Positions 24,160 to 34,253 of a stretch of 64,000 nucleotides of DNA are shown piece after piece. The stretch comes from Zanthoxylum bungeanum (Eukaryota; Streptophyta; Magnoliopsida; Sapindales; Rutaceae): the NCBI GenBank assembly GCA_019454045.1, contig SKCR01017707.1:1-64000 (forward strand), written 5' to 3'. A program made the translations under genes and the position numbers. The stretch's first letter is position 1; each line of letters opens with the position of its first letter. Below the pieces are notes generated by a model, which saw only the letters and a list, made by a program, of their open reading frames with translations, made no database searches and had not been told where the DNA came from.

Positions 24160-25960
24160 CATCAAGTTCATTCGACCATAGCTTCATGGACCTTCATTGG
24201 TTTTATTCGACCGTAGTCTTCTGACCTTCATCAGGTCAGGTAGAGTGAAGAGTCTCATGGACCTTCATCAAGTATATTGTAGTGTGAGGAATGAACACCT
24301 CTTTGACATTTCTTTGGTCTAGTAGAATCAGGAATGATGACCTCGGACTTTAATTAAGTCCATTCGACAATATTCTCGTAGAATATAGATGACATTGATG
24401 GCTTTCATCAAGTTTATCAATGGTAGTATCATGGGCCATCTACAGGTCTAGTATATAATGAGTAATGACTTCTTTAGACTTTCATCAAGTTCATTCGACA
24501 AATCCATTCGACCGTAGTCTCATAAATCCTCATCAGAAAATGAGTAATAACTGTGATAAACATTCATCAAATTCATACGACATGTTCATTCGACAGTAGT
24601 CTCATGACCTTCATCAAGTCTTGTAGTATGAAAATTCTCATAGATATTCATTAGGTTCATTGGATTGTGTCTTGTGGACTTCCATCAGGTCCGCTTGATA
24701 GTTCATTCGACAGTAGTATCATGGACCTTCATCAGAGCTAATAGTATGAGAAGAAAAGACTCATGGACCTTCTTCGGGTCTAGTAGAGTAAAGATCTTCA
24801 TTGGTTCATATTAATGAAGAATGATGACCCCGTGGATCTTCATCACATATGAAGTGTGTAGACTCTCATGAACCTTCATCAGGTATAGTGGAGTGTGTAT
24901 ACTCTCTTGGACCTTCATTGGGTCATGTAGAGTCATTCGTTGGGTCATGTAGAGTATAGATATAGACATGGTTACACATGTCGTATGACTTATATCCTGA
25001 ACCTTCATCTGGTTCAGTCGACCGGGGACAACCCCCATGGACTCCTATCGAGTCAAATTTTAGACATGAATTTACACATGTCGTATGACTTATATCTTGA
25101 ACCTTCAAGTTCAGTCGACCGGGGACAACCCCCATGGACTCCTGTCGAGTCAAATTTTATACATGAATTTACACATGTCGTATGACTTATATCCTGAACC
25201 TTCATCTGGTTCAGTCAACCGGGGACAACCCCCATGGACTCCTGTTGAGTCAAATTTTAGACATGAATTTACACATGTCGTATGACTTATATCATGAACC
25301 TTCATCTGGTTCAGTCGACCGGGGAAAACCCCCATGGACTCATGTCGAGTCAAGTTTTAGACATGGATTTACACATGTCGTATGACTTATATCCTGAACC
25401 TTCATCTGGTTCAGTCGATCGGGGACAACCCCCATGGACTCCTGTCGAGTCAAGTTTTAGACATGGATTTACACATGTCGTATGACTTATATCCTGAACC
25501 TTCATCTGGTTCAGTCGATCGGGGACATCCCCCATTGACTCATGTCGAGTCAAGTTGTATACATGGTTTGCACGTGTCGTACGAATTACGTCTTCATGGC
25601 CTCATCATGTCCAGACGACCGGGGACATCCCTCATGGACTCATGTCGAGTCAAGTTTTTAGACATGGATTACACATGTCATATGACTTATATCTTCCTGG
25701 CCTCATCAAGACCAGTCGACCGGGGACATCCCTCATAGACTCATATCGATTCAAGTTGTAGACATGGAACACATATGTCGTGTGACTTATAATCTGACCT
25801 CCATCTGGTCAAATTGATTGGGTACTTCCCCAATGGATCTAGCAGAGTCGAGTTTATTATCCCGACCATCTATTGGCTCGGATCATTGGGTACTTCCCCA
25901 ATAACAATGTAGAGTCAAGCTCATAACTTGACATTCGTTTGGTCCAATCAATAGGCAGCA
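24160..25960 (+). repeat. Tandem-repeat 3' region of element Y
   Basis: From about 24970 to 25800 a unit of about 100 bp repeats roughly nine times. Its landmarks are ACATGTCGTATGACTTATAT, then CCTTCATCTGGTTCAGTCGA, then CCGGGGACAACCCCCATGGA. Copies near the left are cleanest. From 25560 onward they diverge. 24160-24960 holds older, blurred units around TCATGGACCTTCATCAGGTC. Overlapping short frames on both strands are artefacts of the periodicity. It lies between the coding remnant and the 3' LTR, where Tat-lineage elements carry a hypervariable repeat-rich 3' UTR. Confidence 0.95.
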
Positions 25961-26046
25961 TCAACGTTCGAATACACCTACAAAATATGGCATTGTCTCA
26001 GGCGACACGTGCGTCAAGTACTCTCCAAGCCAAAGACTCCTTGACT

Positions 26047-26065
26047 TAGAGAGTATGGGACAAAC
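26047..26065 (+). other. Polypurine tract of element Y
   Basis: AGAGAGTATGGGACAAAC lies immediately before the 3' LTR and is nearly identical to the tract of element Z (AGAGAGTAGGGGACAAAC). It would be the plus-strand primer for reverse transcription. Confidence 0.8.
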
Positions 26066-26695
26066 TGTACGGGCCAAATTTGGTTCAAGGGCAATTTCAT
26101 CATTTTTCTCCAGAACCACTACTGAATGCACCCCCGAGACCCCCTAACCAAACCCCAAAGACATATGCAGGTCCAAGCCCAACGAGCACCAACACCCGTA
26201 ACTGAAAGACCATCCAAAGGCCAGCCAATGTAACGCTCAAGTTCATAACACCATTCATAAATATATCCGTTCCAGCTTACAACTGGCAAAACGCAGTAAT
26301 AGCTCCCCATGAAGTCGACATAACGGACGAGCAGTTAAAAGTGCAATAAAGGCACATGTTACTGGAGCATGTATATATAGGAACAGTCTCCATGAAGAAG
26401 GACATTCAACTTCTAGCTCTCCAACTCACAGCTTTAGACACTTCTCATTCAAGCTCATAACACCTTTCGTTCACCGCCCTCACGGCAGCTACTGAAATCA
26501 TGGTAACATCTGACATTGACCTTCCTCCTACTACTTCTATAATTCTATCACTGACTTGGGCGTCGGAGTGCCTACGGCACCCACCACACCGGTGCAGTAA
26601 CCTCCACGCTCACTCTACCTTTGTTTTGCAGGATCGCTAGCGCCCCCAAATACAAATTCTCGATTGTGGACCTCGGGCAAAATCCAGCGTCTACA
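26066..26695 (+). repeat. 3' LTR of element Y
   Basis: This is the same sequence as 21148-21781 with a few base changes and short indels (for example CCGGTGCAGTAACC for CCGGTGGGTAGTAACC). It ends GTCTACA at 26695. Confidence 0.92.
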
Positions 26696-27478
26696 ATAAC
26701 CAACCGTCCAGAATGGCGGTATCCTTTATTAAGTCAGGTTTTAAATAGTTTATATATTATATTTTAAGGGAGATTAATCTAAATAGCAAAAGTAAAAGTA
26801 TTACCTTATTAGCTCAGCATAGAGAAGTTACCCCCACATGGATGGATAGAATTACTACTACAAGAGTAAATAAAACTGAATATAAGAAGAAAATAAGAAG
26901 AACTCTCTTTTATTTATAAGGATTTCAGAGGATGAGGTACATTGAAACTAAGAAATTCAAAATCTATTTATAGGCAAAAAAAAATCTAATTTTTTATTAT
27001 TATTTTTCTGATTTTTATTTTTTTATTATTTTTTTTTTTTGGATCGCTGAATTTTCGACACGTGGCATGGTGGCTAAAAAAAACGGCTCGTTGAATTTTT
27101 GACACGTGGCATGCGGTGCAATTACCAAAATACCCTCGGTGTCGGGACGCCCAAAATTACCAAAATACCATTTTTGCCAAATTTCACAGTTTTGCTCCAA
27201 ATCACCTCCAGAATGTCCTGAAACTTTATTTTGGTGTCGGGATGTCCAAAATTACCAAAATACCATTTTTGCCGGGAAGCCCAAAATTACCAAAATACCC
27301 TTTTTGTCAAATTTCACCAAATTTCACAGTTTTGCTCCAAATCACCTCCAGAATGTCCTGAAACTTTATTTATCTACAAAATAACACAAAACACATCAAA
27401 ATATTCACAAAACTCAAGAAACTATACAAAATATTAAGTTAAATGAGTGGGAAATAGTGATAGTTTTACCACTCATCA

Positions 27479-27494
27479 CACCCCCAAACCTAAC
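27479..27494 (-). other. Polypurine tract of element X
   Basis: The minus strand reads GGTTTGGGGGTG directly before the LTR start TGATGAGTGG. Confidence 0.85.
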
Positions 27495-28042
27495 ATTTTG
27501 CTAGTCCTCGAGCAAAATGAAATAACATAATAAAATTTAACTAAGCCACTTTCGTAGGGATCACGATTGCATTTAGCATACGCAACAAGCCTTTAAACCC
27601 CTAGGTGTCCCTAGTGGACGAGTTGTAGTCTCGTGAGGGTTTACAACAATGATACCCACAAATATTTTATAAAAGTAAAAAGGAAGTGAAACTAATGCAC
27701 ACAAAAGCAAAAAGACAAGAGAAAAGAGAATAAAGAAGTTAGTGACTAATTAGATGAAACTTCTACTCCAAGTTTACTAGTTGTTTTGTTTCATTCTAAA
27801 TTACTGAATAAGTAAATTCTCCGATTATTTTTACCATTTCTTCATATACACAGCTAACAAAGTTTTATTCAACTCATTTTTGCCCACAACAGTCATAAGT
27901 GCAGTTGATAAGAGAATAATATTTTTGTCCTAAAGTTTTATCAAAGTTCACATCTTTTGTAGTAATGGAATAAATTTTCTGATTTTTCTGATTTTTTTCT
28001 TCGATTTTTTTCTCTATTTTTTATTTATATACAATATCTTCC

Positions 28043-28139
28043 ATCTATGTAGCGAGCTTTAGGTCGGTGACTCCCAAACCAGTTGGTTTTAGGGCTTTAG
28101 GTGTTAAAACACACCTACGGACTTAATTACCCAGACTTC

Positions 28140-28175
<36 letters not shown>

Positions 28176-28293
28176 CATCATTTTTGATCCATGTAACGAG
28201 TTTTGGGCCAATGACTCCCAAACCAGTTGGTTTTAGGGCACTAGGTGTTAAAACACCCTTACAGACTTAATAACTCAGATCTCAAATATATAT
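28043..28293. repeat. Two ~105-bp direct copies in element X, separated by an AT microsatellite
   Basis: Copies at 28043-28146 and 28191-28293 share GACTCCCAAACCAGTTGGTT and TAGGTGTTAAAACAC. An (AT)n run at 28142-28172 lies between them. No coding potential is seen. 27500-28040 to the left is AT-rich with nothing recognisable. Confidence 0.85.
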
Positions 28294-28630
28294 ATATTTT
28301 TTTTATTCCATCACTTTTTTGAGATGCTTCTCCAATTAAACTATAGCACTGAATATTACAATCTTTTCAATTTTATCCTATGTCCGTATGTTACCATGTA
28401 TGTTGATAATATCTGCCAACTAAGTATATGAAGATCCATTTTTAGTCAGTTTTATGGAGAATTTACAAATTAAATAATTCAAAAGGAAATAAACAAAAAT
28501 TAACTTGTTGCGAAATATAGGTTTGAAATACGTATCAGGAGTGAGAATTCCTTACACAGCTATTTCTTACCAATTTCACCTTTTTAGTCAACATAATAAC
28601 AAAACCATAAAAAAATAATTTTTACTGGTC

Positions 28631-28872
28631 ATGGTGTGTGACTAACTGTCGAATGGACTTCCCGTTGTAGATTCCCCAGAGGGAGGGTGGAGCGAGGCTC
28701 ACTTAAGTACCCTAGCCTCTTAGGCTCTTATCGCTTGGTGTCAGGAATAAACAACAAGTCCTCCAAACTAGTCTATCACAACAAGCTACAGGTGAATGAT
28801 TATCTAGGTCCTTTCACAGCTTTTCCTTATGGAAAGGTAGTGAGTGAAGGAAGACACCGAACCATCACCTAG
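28631..28872. repeat. Module shared between elements X and V, copy 1
   Basis: These 242 bp match 56002-56244 of element V along their whole length at well over 80 percent by eye. Unbroken stretches include CTCTTAGGCTCTTATCGCTTGG and CACAGCTTTTCCTT (identical in both). Similarity fades within about 20 bp on either side. The two host elements are otherwise unrelated (different primer tRNA, LTR and Gag). I cannot name its origin. No long open frame is conserved between the copies. Confidence 0.85.
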
Positions 28873-29005
28873 CTTTAAATATGCCTTTGATAAAAATGCA
28901 AAATATTTTTGTAATTTTTGAAAAAATTTTAATTTTTTTTTATTTTTCGAAAAATTTTAGACTAAAAATAAAAACACAATACAAACAAGTACTATTAACT
29001 ATTCC

Positions 29006-29022
29006 TCACCCCCAAACCTAAA
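29006..29022 (-). other. Second polypurine-like tract inside element X
   Basis: The minus strand reads TTTAGGTTTGGGGGTGAGG, very like the true tract at 27479. It lies in ACAATGTCTCATTTAGG context, typical of the end of gag-pol in related elements. It sits about 85 bp downstream of the LOG pseudogene end. Confidence 0.6.
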
Positions 29023-29105
29023 TGAGACATTGTCCCCAATGTCTTTAAACAGTAGAAGAAGAGTTTAGAAGATAGTACCTGGTTAGCTGAATTACTACAA
29101 GCAAA

Positions 29106-29759
29106 TTAAAGGTTAAGATCCAAATTTAATCGACGCTTCTTACCACGATCATCATCGGACCATTTTATCTTTGAAATGATAGGATCAACTTGTGGTTCAT
29201 AGGCTAAGAATTGGTCTATTAGATCCGGAGCAGACCTGGCAGTAAAAATGAGTTCTTTCATAGGTTTTGACACGAACCCATTTCTCCGGGCATCATCAAG
29301 AAACACACAAAGAAAATCATAAAATCCATCAACGTTGAGCAGTTCAAGCTATTTCTAGTGTATGTTCAGGTTCGCCCAATATAGTACTATAAAAATTTCC
29401 TCCAATGTACCCAAGCCACCTGACAAAGCAATAAAAGCATCAGAACGGTTAATCATTTCCACTAGTCGTTCAGACATACCTGGCACGATCAGTTCCTCTC
29501 CGTTTGATGGTTCAATCAGATTTGCCTCTGCCAAGGGTTTTGGGATGATTCCCAAAACATGACGGCCTCCTTCCTGTACGGCCTTTGAAACGATCCCCAT
29601 TAGTCCAAGATTGCCTCCGCCATATATTAAATGCATATTCCTTGCAGCTAAGACTCGACCCAATTCTTGTGCTGCTTCTATGTATTGTGGTTTAGTACCA
29701 ACACTACTACCGCAAAATACACAGATGTTTTCAACTCGTCTTCTTGAAGTGGCTTCCAT
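29106..29759 (-). pseudogene. Captured intronless LOG (cytokinin riboside 5'-monophosphate phosphoribohydrolase) copy
   Basis: 654 bp from ATG to terminal TAA, 217 sense positions, the usual LOG length, in one frame with no introns. LOG enzymes release active free-base cytokinins from their ribotides. Motifs seen are ICVFCGSSVGTKPQY near the N-terminus (residues about 12-26), IYGGGNLGLMG (about 45-55), GGRHVLGIIPK, the conserved arginine in MSERLVEM, and SGGLGTLEE, which aligns with the family signature PGGxGTxxE but with serine for the first proline. Two in-frame TAG codons (29355-29357 and 29349-29351) interrupt it after ANLNIH. Beyond them LLNVDGFYDFL...GFVSKPMKELI continues correctly. The C-terminus is KKRRLNLDLNL. 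Host LOG genes have several introns, so this looks like an RNA-derived copy carried by element X between its gag and polypurine tract. Confidence 0.9.
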
Positions 29760-30252
29760 TTTTTATGTATTTCTTTCTTAACTCTAGATGCCTCCAAAGG
29801 TGCAATGATGAATTGAATTTATAGAACCTGAAAAAGGTGAGTAATAATAGCACTAGTACCTGCCAGATGACAATTATTAGATGAACGTTAAAATAAATCG
29901 TGAAAAGTCAAAAAGTTTAAATCTTGTCGGCGAAAATAAAGAAAATAACAAAAGAAAAGCAAATCAAAGCAATAATTAAGGCAACAGAATTGTGTACGCA
30001 ATACGCCATTCGCTTAATATAAATTCATTAGGATGCGTCTCAAGAATTCATTCCTTACTCATCCATCACTAATTAATTATCTTTTATCTTTGTCAAACAC
30101 CATTCCTTCTGTCTTATGCTTTGGTTGAGCATTTCCTACAAAAATAACACACAAAACTCTACAACATGTATACACAAAATATAGAAATTATAATAAATTG
30201 CATGGGTTGCCTCCCTGCTAGTCTTCAGCCAGACGTGACTGAAATCCATCTG

Positions 30253-31407
30253 TCAAAGCGGTTTCAGCGTCGTTTTGGATGTCCTATTAAAGACATTCCC
30301 ATGTGCGTTGCTTTTGAAGGGTCTCTTCCAACAGTAAGGTGGTAAAAATAGTTTTGTCTCATTCAGTGCTTGTGCCACCTTTTTATTCTTTGTCGCTTCA
30401 GTGGTTCCTGAAAAGAAAGAAATAAAATCAGGAGGTCTCGTATGGTGCTTGACTTGGAATGGAAGTTCCATTTTGTCAAGCTTCTGGGTGATATCTTTGA
30501 TTTGTACTCCCCGATACATCGATGTTTCTCTTGAATGCTCTGAATTTTCAATTTGGTCAGACTTTTGCTCCTTCATTTGCTCTGCTTCTTGCTCCACCTT
30601 TTCTTCATAGATGTATTTTAAAATTTCTGTATTCAGCTCTTCATCTGTCATCTGTGAAATACATGCTTCAAAATTGTCAACCTGAGGATGAAAAGAAATG
30701 TCAGATTTTAGGTCTTCATCCTCTGATATGACTGGAATGGATGGTTCAGGAAGATCTTCTTCAAACATCGTTGCAAAGCATGCTCCAAGATCTTCATTCT
30801 GAGGATGGAAAGTTTCATCCTTCCTTGTTGGTGCAATTTGTACAAAAAGCTCAGTTTCTTCATCCTCGTCAGAGTCAGAATAATAAAAATCAAATTGAGA
30901 CTTTGTTGGTGCAGGCTCCTGAACTGATACCTCAGATTCTTGATATTGTTCAGCCTCGTCCTCTGTTATGATGTCATGATGAATCTCAGGATATTGAAAG
31001 GCTTCTTCAGTAGTATTTGAATTTGCTCCGTGAGATGTGTGATTCAGGTTATCTGTTAATTGTCTAACTTGATATGTCATCCTCTGTATAGACGCCGCTT
31101 GACTCTGAATTTGTACATCAAATTGAGCTTCTCGTTTCTCGAGCCAATCTTTTAGCATGTCATTCAACTTATCTTCCTCTGATGGATCTGGTTTCTGATG
31201 AATATCGTAGGTAGATGGTGGATAAGATGGAAAATGTGATGATTCTTCGTACCTTGAATGATTCCAATAATTCTGCCTCTGAAAGGTATATACATTGATT
31301 GCTCGGGTGGTTACCATCACATATGGCACATCTCCCCATTTCATTCTGATGAGCAAATGTAGTATTGCTTGATTCTGGCTTCCAGTGATAGTTGTTGGGC
31401 TGGACAA
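30253..31407 (-). pseudogene. Gag-like frame of element X, N-terminally broken
   Basis: The 384-codon frame reads, in order, a tryptophan/tyrosine-rich stretch (NYWNHSRYEESSHFPSYPP), a coiled-coil-like stretch around REAQFDVQIQSQAASIQRM, and a long acidic region (EDEAEQYQESEVSVQE...SDSDEDEETELF) to a basic C-terminus. This order is typical of the C-terminal half of Gag in Athila/TR-GAG-type plant elements. A zinc knuckle C-A-I-C-D-G-N-H-P-S-N-Q-C (CX2CX3HX4C, 31292-31330) is present but in another frame, so a frameshift lies near 31290. The usual N-terminal retrotrans_gag core is absent: only about 200 bp separate it from the primer site. It is a truncated Gag at best. No enzymatic domain follows. 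Confidence 0.75.
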
Positions 31408-31607
31408 CAGGTCTCAGAAAACTAGACTGTTGCTCCTGAATTTGGGGTGTATCTTTTTCTGGTAAAGCTCGTAATGTTTCAAATGTTCCATTTTTTCAAT
31501 CACCTGAAAACAAAAGAAAGAAATAAAAAGTACAGATAAAAAAACAAAGAAAATTAGATACAAGTAAATTATATAGCTTCAAAATTAATAACTCAAGAAA
31601 TATAAGT

Positions 31608-31624
31608 CCCCGGCAACGGCGCCA
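31608..31624 (-). other. Primer-binding site of element X (tRNA-Asp)
   Basis: The minus strand reads TGGCGCCGTTGCCGGGG, 17 nt complementary to the 3' end of plant tRNA-Asp. It is 6 bp from the LTR end (GGTCA at 31631). Confidence 0.92.
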
Positions 31625-31630
31625 AAAACT

Positions 31631-33427
31631 TGACCGGCGTAAACACACATGTATAACGCAAGCGCACGTATCGTTCAAGTAGTATAAAAATATCGATCAC
31701 ACGATGACTTACTTCCTACTGTTGTTATTAATTGTTGATACTATTTATTTACAAATATCTAATTGAGGGAGAAGGGAATTGATTGCTTGAATGATTTGAT
31801 TTGTAGATTTGCTAAATAAATAAAAAGATAAAAAGACAAAAGAAAATACTAAGGAAAATAAAAGACTCAAAGATCTAGGGTTGTGAATCATTCTAATATC
31901 TTTAAAAAGATGAAGTGATTATTTTAAGTTTGTGTAATAAATCAGTTTACTAACCTGGAACATGAATTTATGTGAAAGCATTTGTCGATGGTCAGACACA
32001 AATACCCAGTTTAATCCAATTGAACCATATGTCTATGTCAACCAAATTATCTGGATTTATTAAGTTTAAGTTTAAGTTCTAATTATGGCTACCCCCGCCC
32101 AACAGGTATATGTCTATCCTGTAAGGAAATCTATTAAAGGGTTATATATCCTCAAAGAAGATCGTGGGCTATTAAGTCTAAGGCTAAAACCTAAAATCTC
32201 TATGTCTAGTCATTTTAGATTCACCAGATCAATCTTATTGGTGATCAGACAACAAGAAGCATTAAGCTTAAGACTTAATAAGTAAACCTTTAAATTATCC
32301 AAACTATAAAATAACCTCTTATAAACCGGTGATATTAGATTTCATCACAACCTAGAAAACTAACTTAGTTATAATACATAGTTAGGACAAGTAAAAAGAC
32401 ATAAAAATTACTAAAAAGTAAATGCGGAAAAATAAATAAAATGCTAAGGTAAAAGGAATTAACTTCTACTATTTACTATTTAGATATCTCTCATAATATA
32501 ATATATATCCTTGTGATATTTTAAACCAACCGTCCAGTATGGCGATATCCTCATTAAGTCAAATTAAAATAAACCAGCCATAAAGGCGGAACAAAAATTA
32601 AATCAACCGTCCAGTATGGCGGTATCCTCATTAAGTCAGGTTTAACCAGATTAAATTGAATAACCAACCGTCCAGAATGGCGGTATCCTTTATTAAGTCA
32701 GGTTTTAAATAGTTTATATATTATATTTTAAGGGAGATTAATCTAAATAGCAAAAGTAAAAGTATTACCTTATTAGCTCAGCATAGAGAAGTTACCCCCA
32801 CATGGATGGAAAATAAGAAGAACTCTCGGTGTTATAAGAAGAAAATAAGAAGAACTCTCTTTTATTTATAAGGATTTCAGATGATGAGGTACATTAAAAC
32901 TAAGAAATTCAAAATCTATTTATAGGAAAAAAAAATCTAATTTTTTATTATTATTTTTCTGATTTTTTTATTATTATTATTTTTTTTTTTGGATCGCTGA
33001 ATTTTCGACACGTGGCATGGTGGCTAAAAAAAACAGCTCGTTGAATTTTTGACACGTGGCATGCGGTGCAATTACCAAAATACCCTCGGTGTCGGGACGC
33101 CCAAAATTGCCAAAATACCATTTTTGCCAAATTTCACAGTTTTGCTCCAAATCACCTCCATAATGTCCTGAAACTTTATTTTGGTGTCAGGATGTCCAAA
33201 ATTACCAAAATACTCTTTTTGCCGGGACGCCCAAAATTACCAAAATATCATTTTTGCCAAATTTCACCAAATTTCACAGTTTTGCTCCAAATCACATCCA
33301 GAATGTCCTGAAACTTTATTTATCTACAAAATAACACAAAACACATCAAAATATTCACAAAACTCAAGAAACTATACAAAATATTAAGTTAAATGAGTGG
33401 GAATAGTGATAGTTTTACCACTCATCA
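31631..33427 (-). repeat. 5' LTR of element X
   Basis: It is 1.8 kb, with minus-strand ends TGATGAGTGG and GCCGGTCA. A TATA box (CTATAAATAG) lies at about 32918-32928. G-box motifs GACACGTGGCA lie at about 33008 and 33053. AACCAACCGTCCAGTATGGC repeats occur at about 32525, 32605 and 32662. It is the uninterrupted counterpart of the split 3' LTR and shows where Y landed. Confidence 0.92.
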
Positions 33428-33432
33428 ATAGA

Positions 33433-34248
33433 TCACTGGCACGATATTGTCCGTTTTGGCATAGCACGAGATATGGGATTACAATCCACTTGTGATGTGT
33501 TAAAGCGGATAATATCGTACTTGTAGAATTAGTCTAATCCATCATATACTGTGCCGAAATGAATAATATTATACTAATTGAATCGATCGCTATAATTTCT
33601 ATGGTGTTCCCACCTATATAGAATGGTCCCAACATATTTTCTCTGTCAATATGTTACTAAAATGTTTAAGGTCATTCCCAAGAATCATTTTCAAGATTTG
33701 AGAATGGGTTAAGTAATATATCTTGAATATATGCTACTATTATTTTAAAAAAATCATAATATTTAAATTGTGAATTATTTTCCTTTTTTTTTATTTTTTA
33801 TTCAACTAATATTAATTGTGGTCTAGCATTATTTTAATATATAAGCCATCAACTTAAGAGGTGTGATTTGGTGGCAACTGGCTTATGACTTTATTGTCGG
33901 TTCGAGTCCAAATGGTGCATTTTTTGTAAGAGTTTGGGGTAGACGAGAGTTTTACTTGCTCCGCTTAATCTCGGGTCTGGCGGTTTGACGACGGGTTTCC
34001 AACATTTCAAATATATATATATTTTTAATATAAGATTAAAATACAATTCTAAATTTTTAAAGAGAATTTAGAATTGTCCAATCAGGATATTCAATAAATG
34101 AAATGCAGCTGCCTCTCTGCCCATGGATTAATTAATATACTGAACAATGAATTGTTGAGAAGTTTTTAGAACTTCGTATGTGCAAAAACGAGTTAATTTT
34201 TATTTATCTTACATTATTTTTACATTCATTAATTATATTATTTGGGAC
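33433..34248. other. Unassigned flank right of element X
   Basis: AT-rich sequence without coding frames. It contains one SINE copy, listed separately. Before X inserted, this joined directly to 20138. Confidence 0.6.
33859..34010 (+). mobile_element. tRNA-derived SINE, diverged copy
   Basis: GGTGTGATTTGGTGG (A-box-like), then GGTTCGAGTCC (B box, 33899-33909), then TTTTTGTAAGAGT...TTTTACTTGCTCCGCTTAA...GGCGGTTTGACG. It matches the SINEs at 46531 and 47760 along its length. A TTTTAATATA(TA)AG string on both sides may be its target duplication but is low-complexity. Confidence 0.75.
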
Positions 34249-34253
34249 ATTAT

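Larger units (their letters stand above)
21148..26695 (+). mobile_element. Element Y: non-autonomous Tat-like Gypsy element nested in X
   Basis: LTRs 21148-21781 and 26066-26695 (about 634 and 630 bp) start TGTACGGG and end GTCTACA. They are flanked by a perfect target duplication ATAAC (21143-21147 and 26696-26700). Removing it restores the X LTR exactly as in the other copy (GAATAACCAACC). The primer site (21785-21802) and polypurine tract (26047-26065) match those of element Z. The 4.3-kb interior has only a gag-like trace, low-complexity sequence and a large tandem-repeat 3' region. No RT, integrase or protease is readable, so it depends on a helper, plausibly Z-like. Confidence 0.92.
20144..27478 (-). 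repeat. 3' LTR of element X, interrupted by element Y
   Basis: Excluding Y and one target duplication (21148-26700), it is about 1.78 kb and matches the 5' LTR at 31631-33427. On the minus strand a TATA box (CTATAAATAG) lies at 26963-26973. Two GACACGTGGCA (G-box) copies and a run of CCAAAATTACCAAAATACC units (27105-27380) follow in the plus reading. The extra GGTTCTAT segment and small indels distinguish the two copies. Confidence 0.9.
20144..33427 (-). mobile_element. Element X: gag-only LTR retrotransposon with captured LOG gene
   Basis: On the minus strand the LTR runs TGATGAGTGG...GCCGGTCA. Copies are at 31631-33427 (5' LTR) and 20144-27478 (3' LTR, split by element Y). A tRNA-Asp primer site (31608-31624) and a polypurine tract (27479-27490) define the orientation. 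Perfect 5-bp target duplications ATAGA flank it (20139-20143, 33428-33432). The 4.15-kb interior has a Gag-like frame with a displaced zinc knuckle and an intronless LOG pseudogene, but no protease, RT or integrase. The class is best described as TR-GAG / non-autonomous Gypsy, with enzymes necessarily supplied in trans. Confidence 0.9.

Noticed and set aside
24811..25761. Repetitive proteins on both strands; also considered a CRISPR-like array
   Set aside because: Direct tandem units of about 100 bp with no repeat-spacer pattern, in a plant retrotransposon 3' UTR; frames follow the period.
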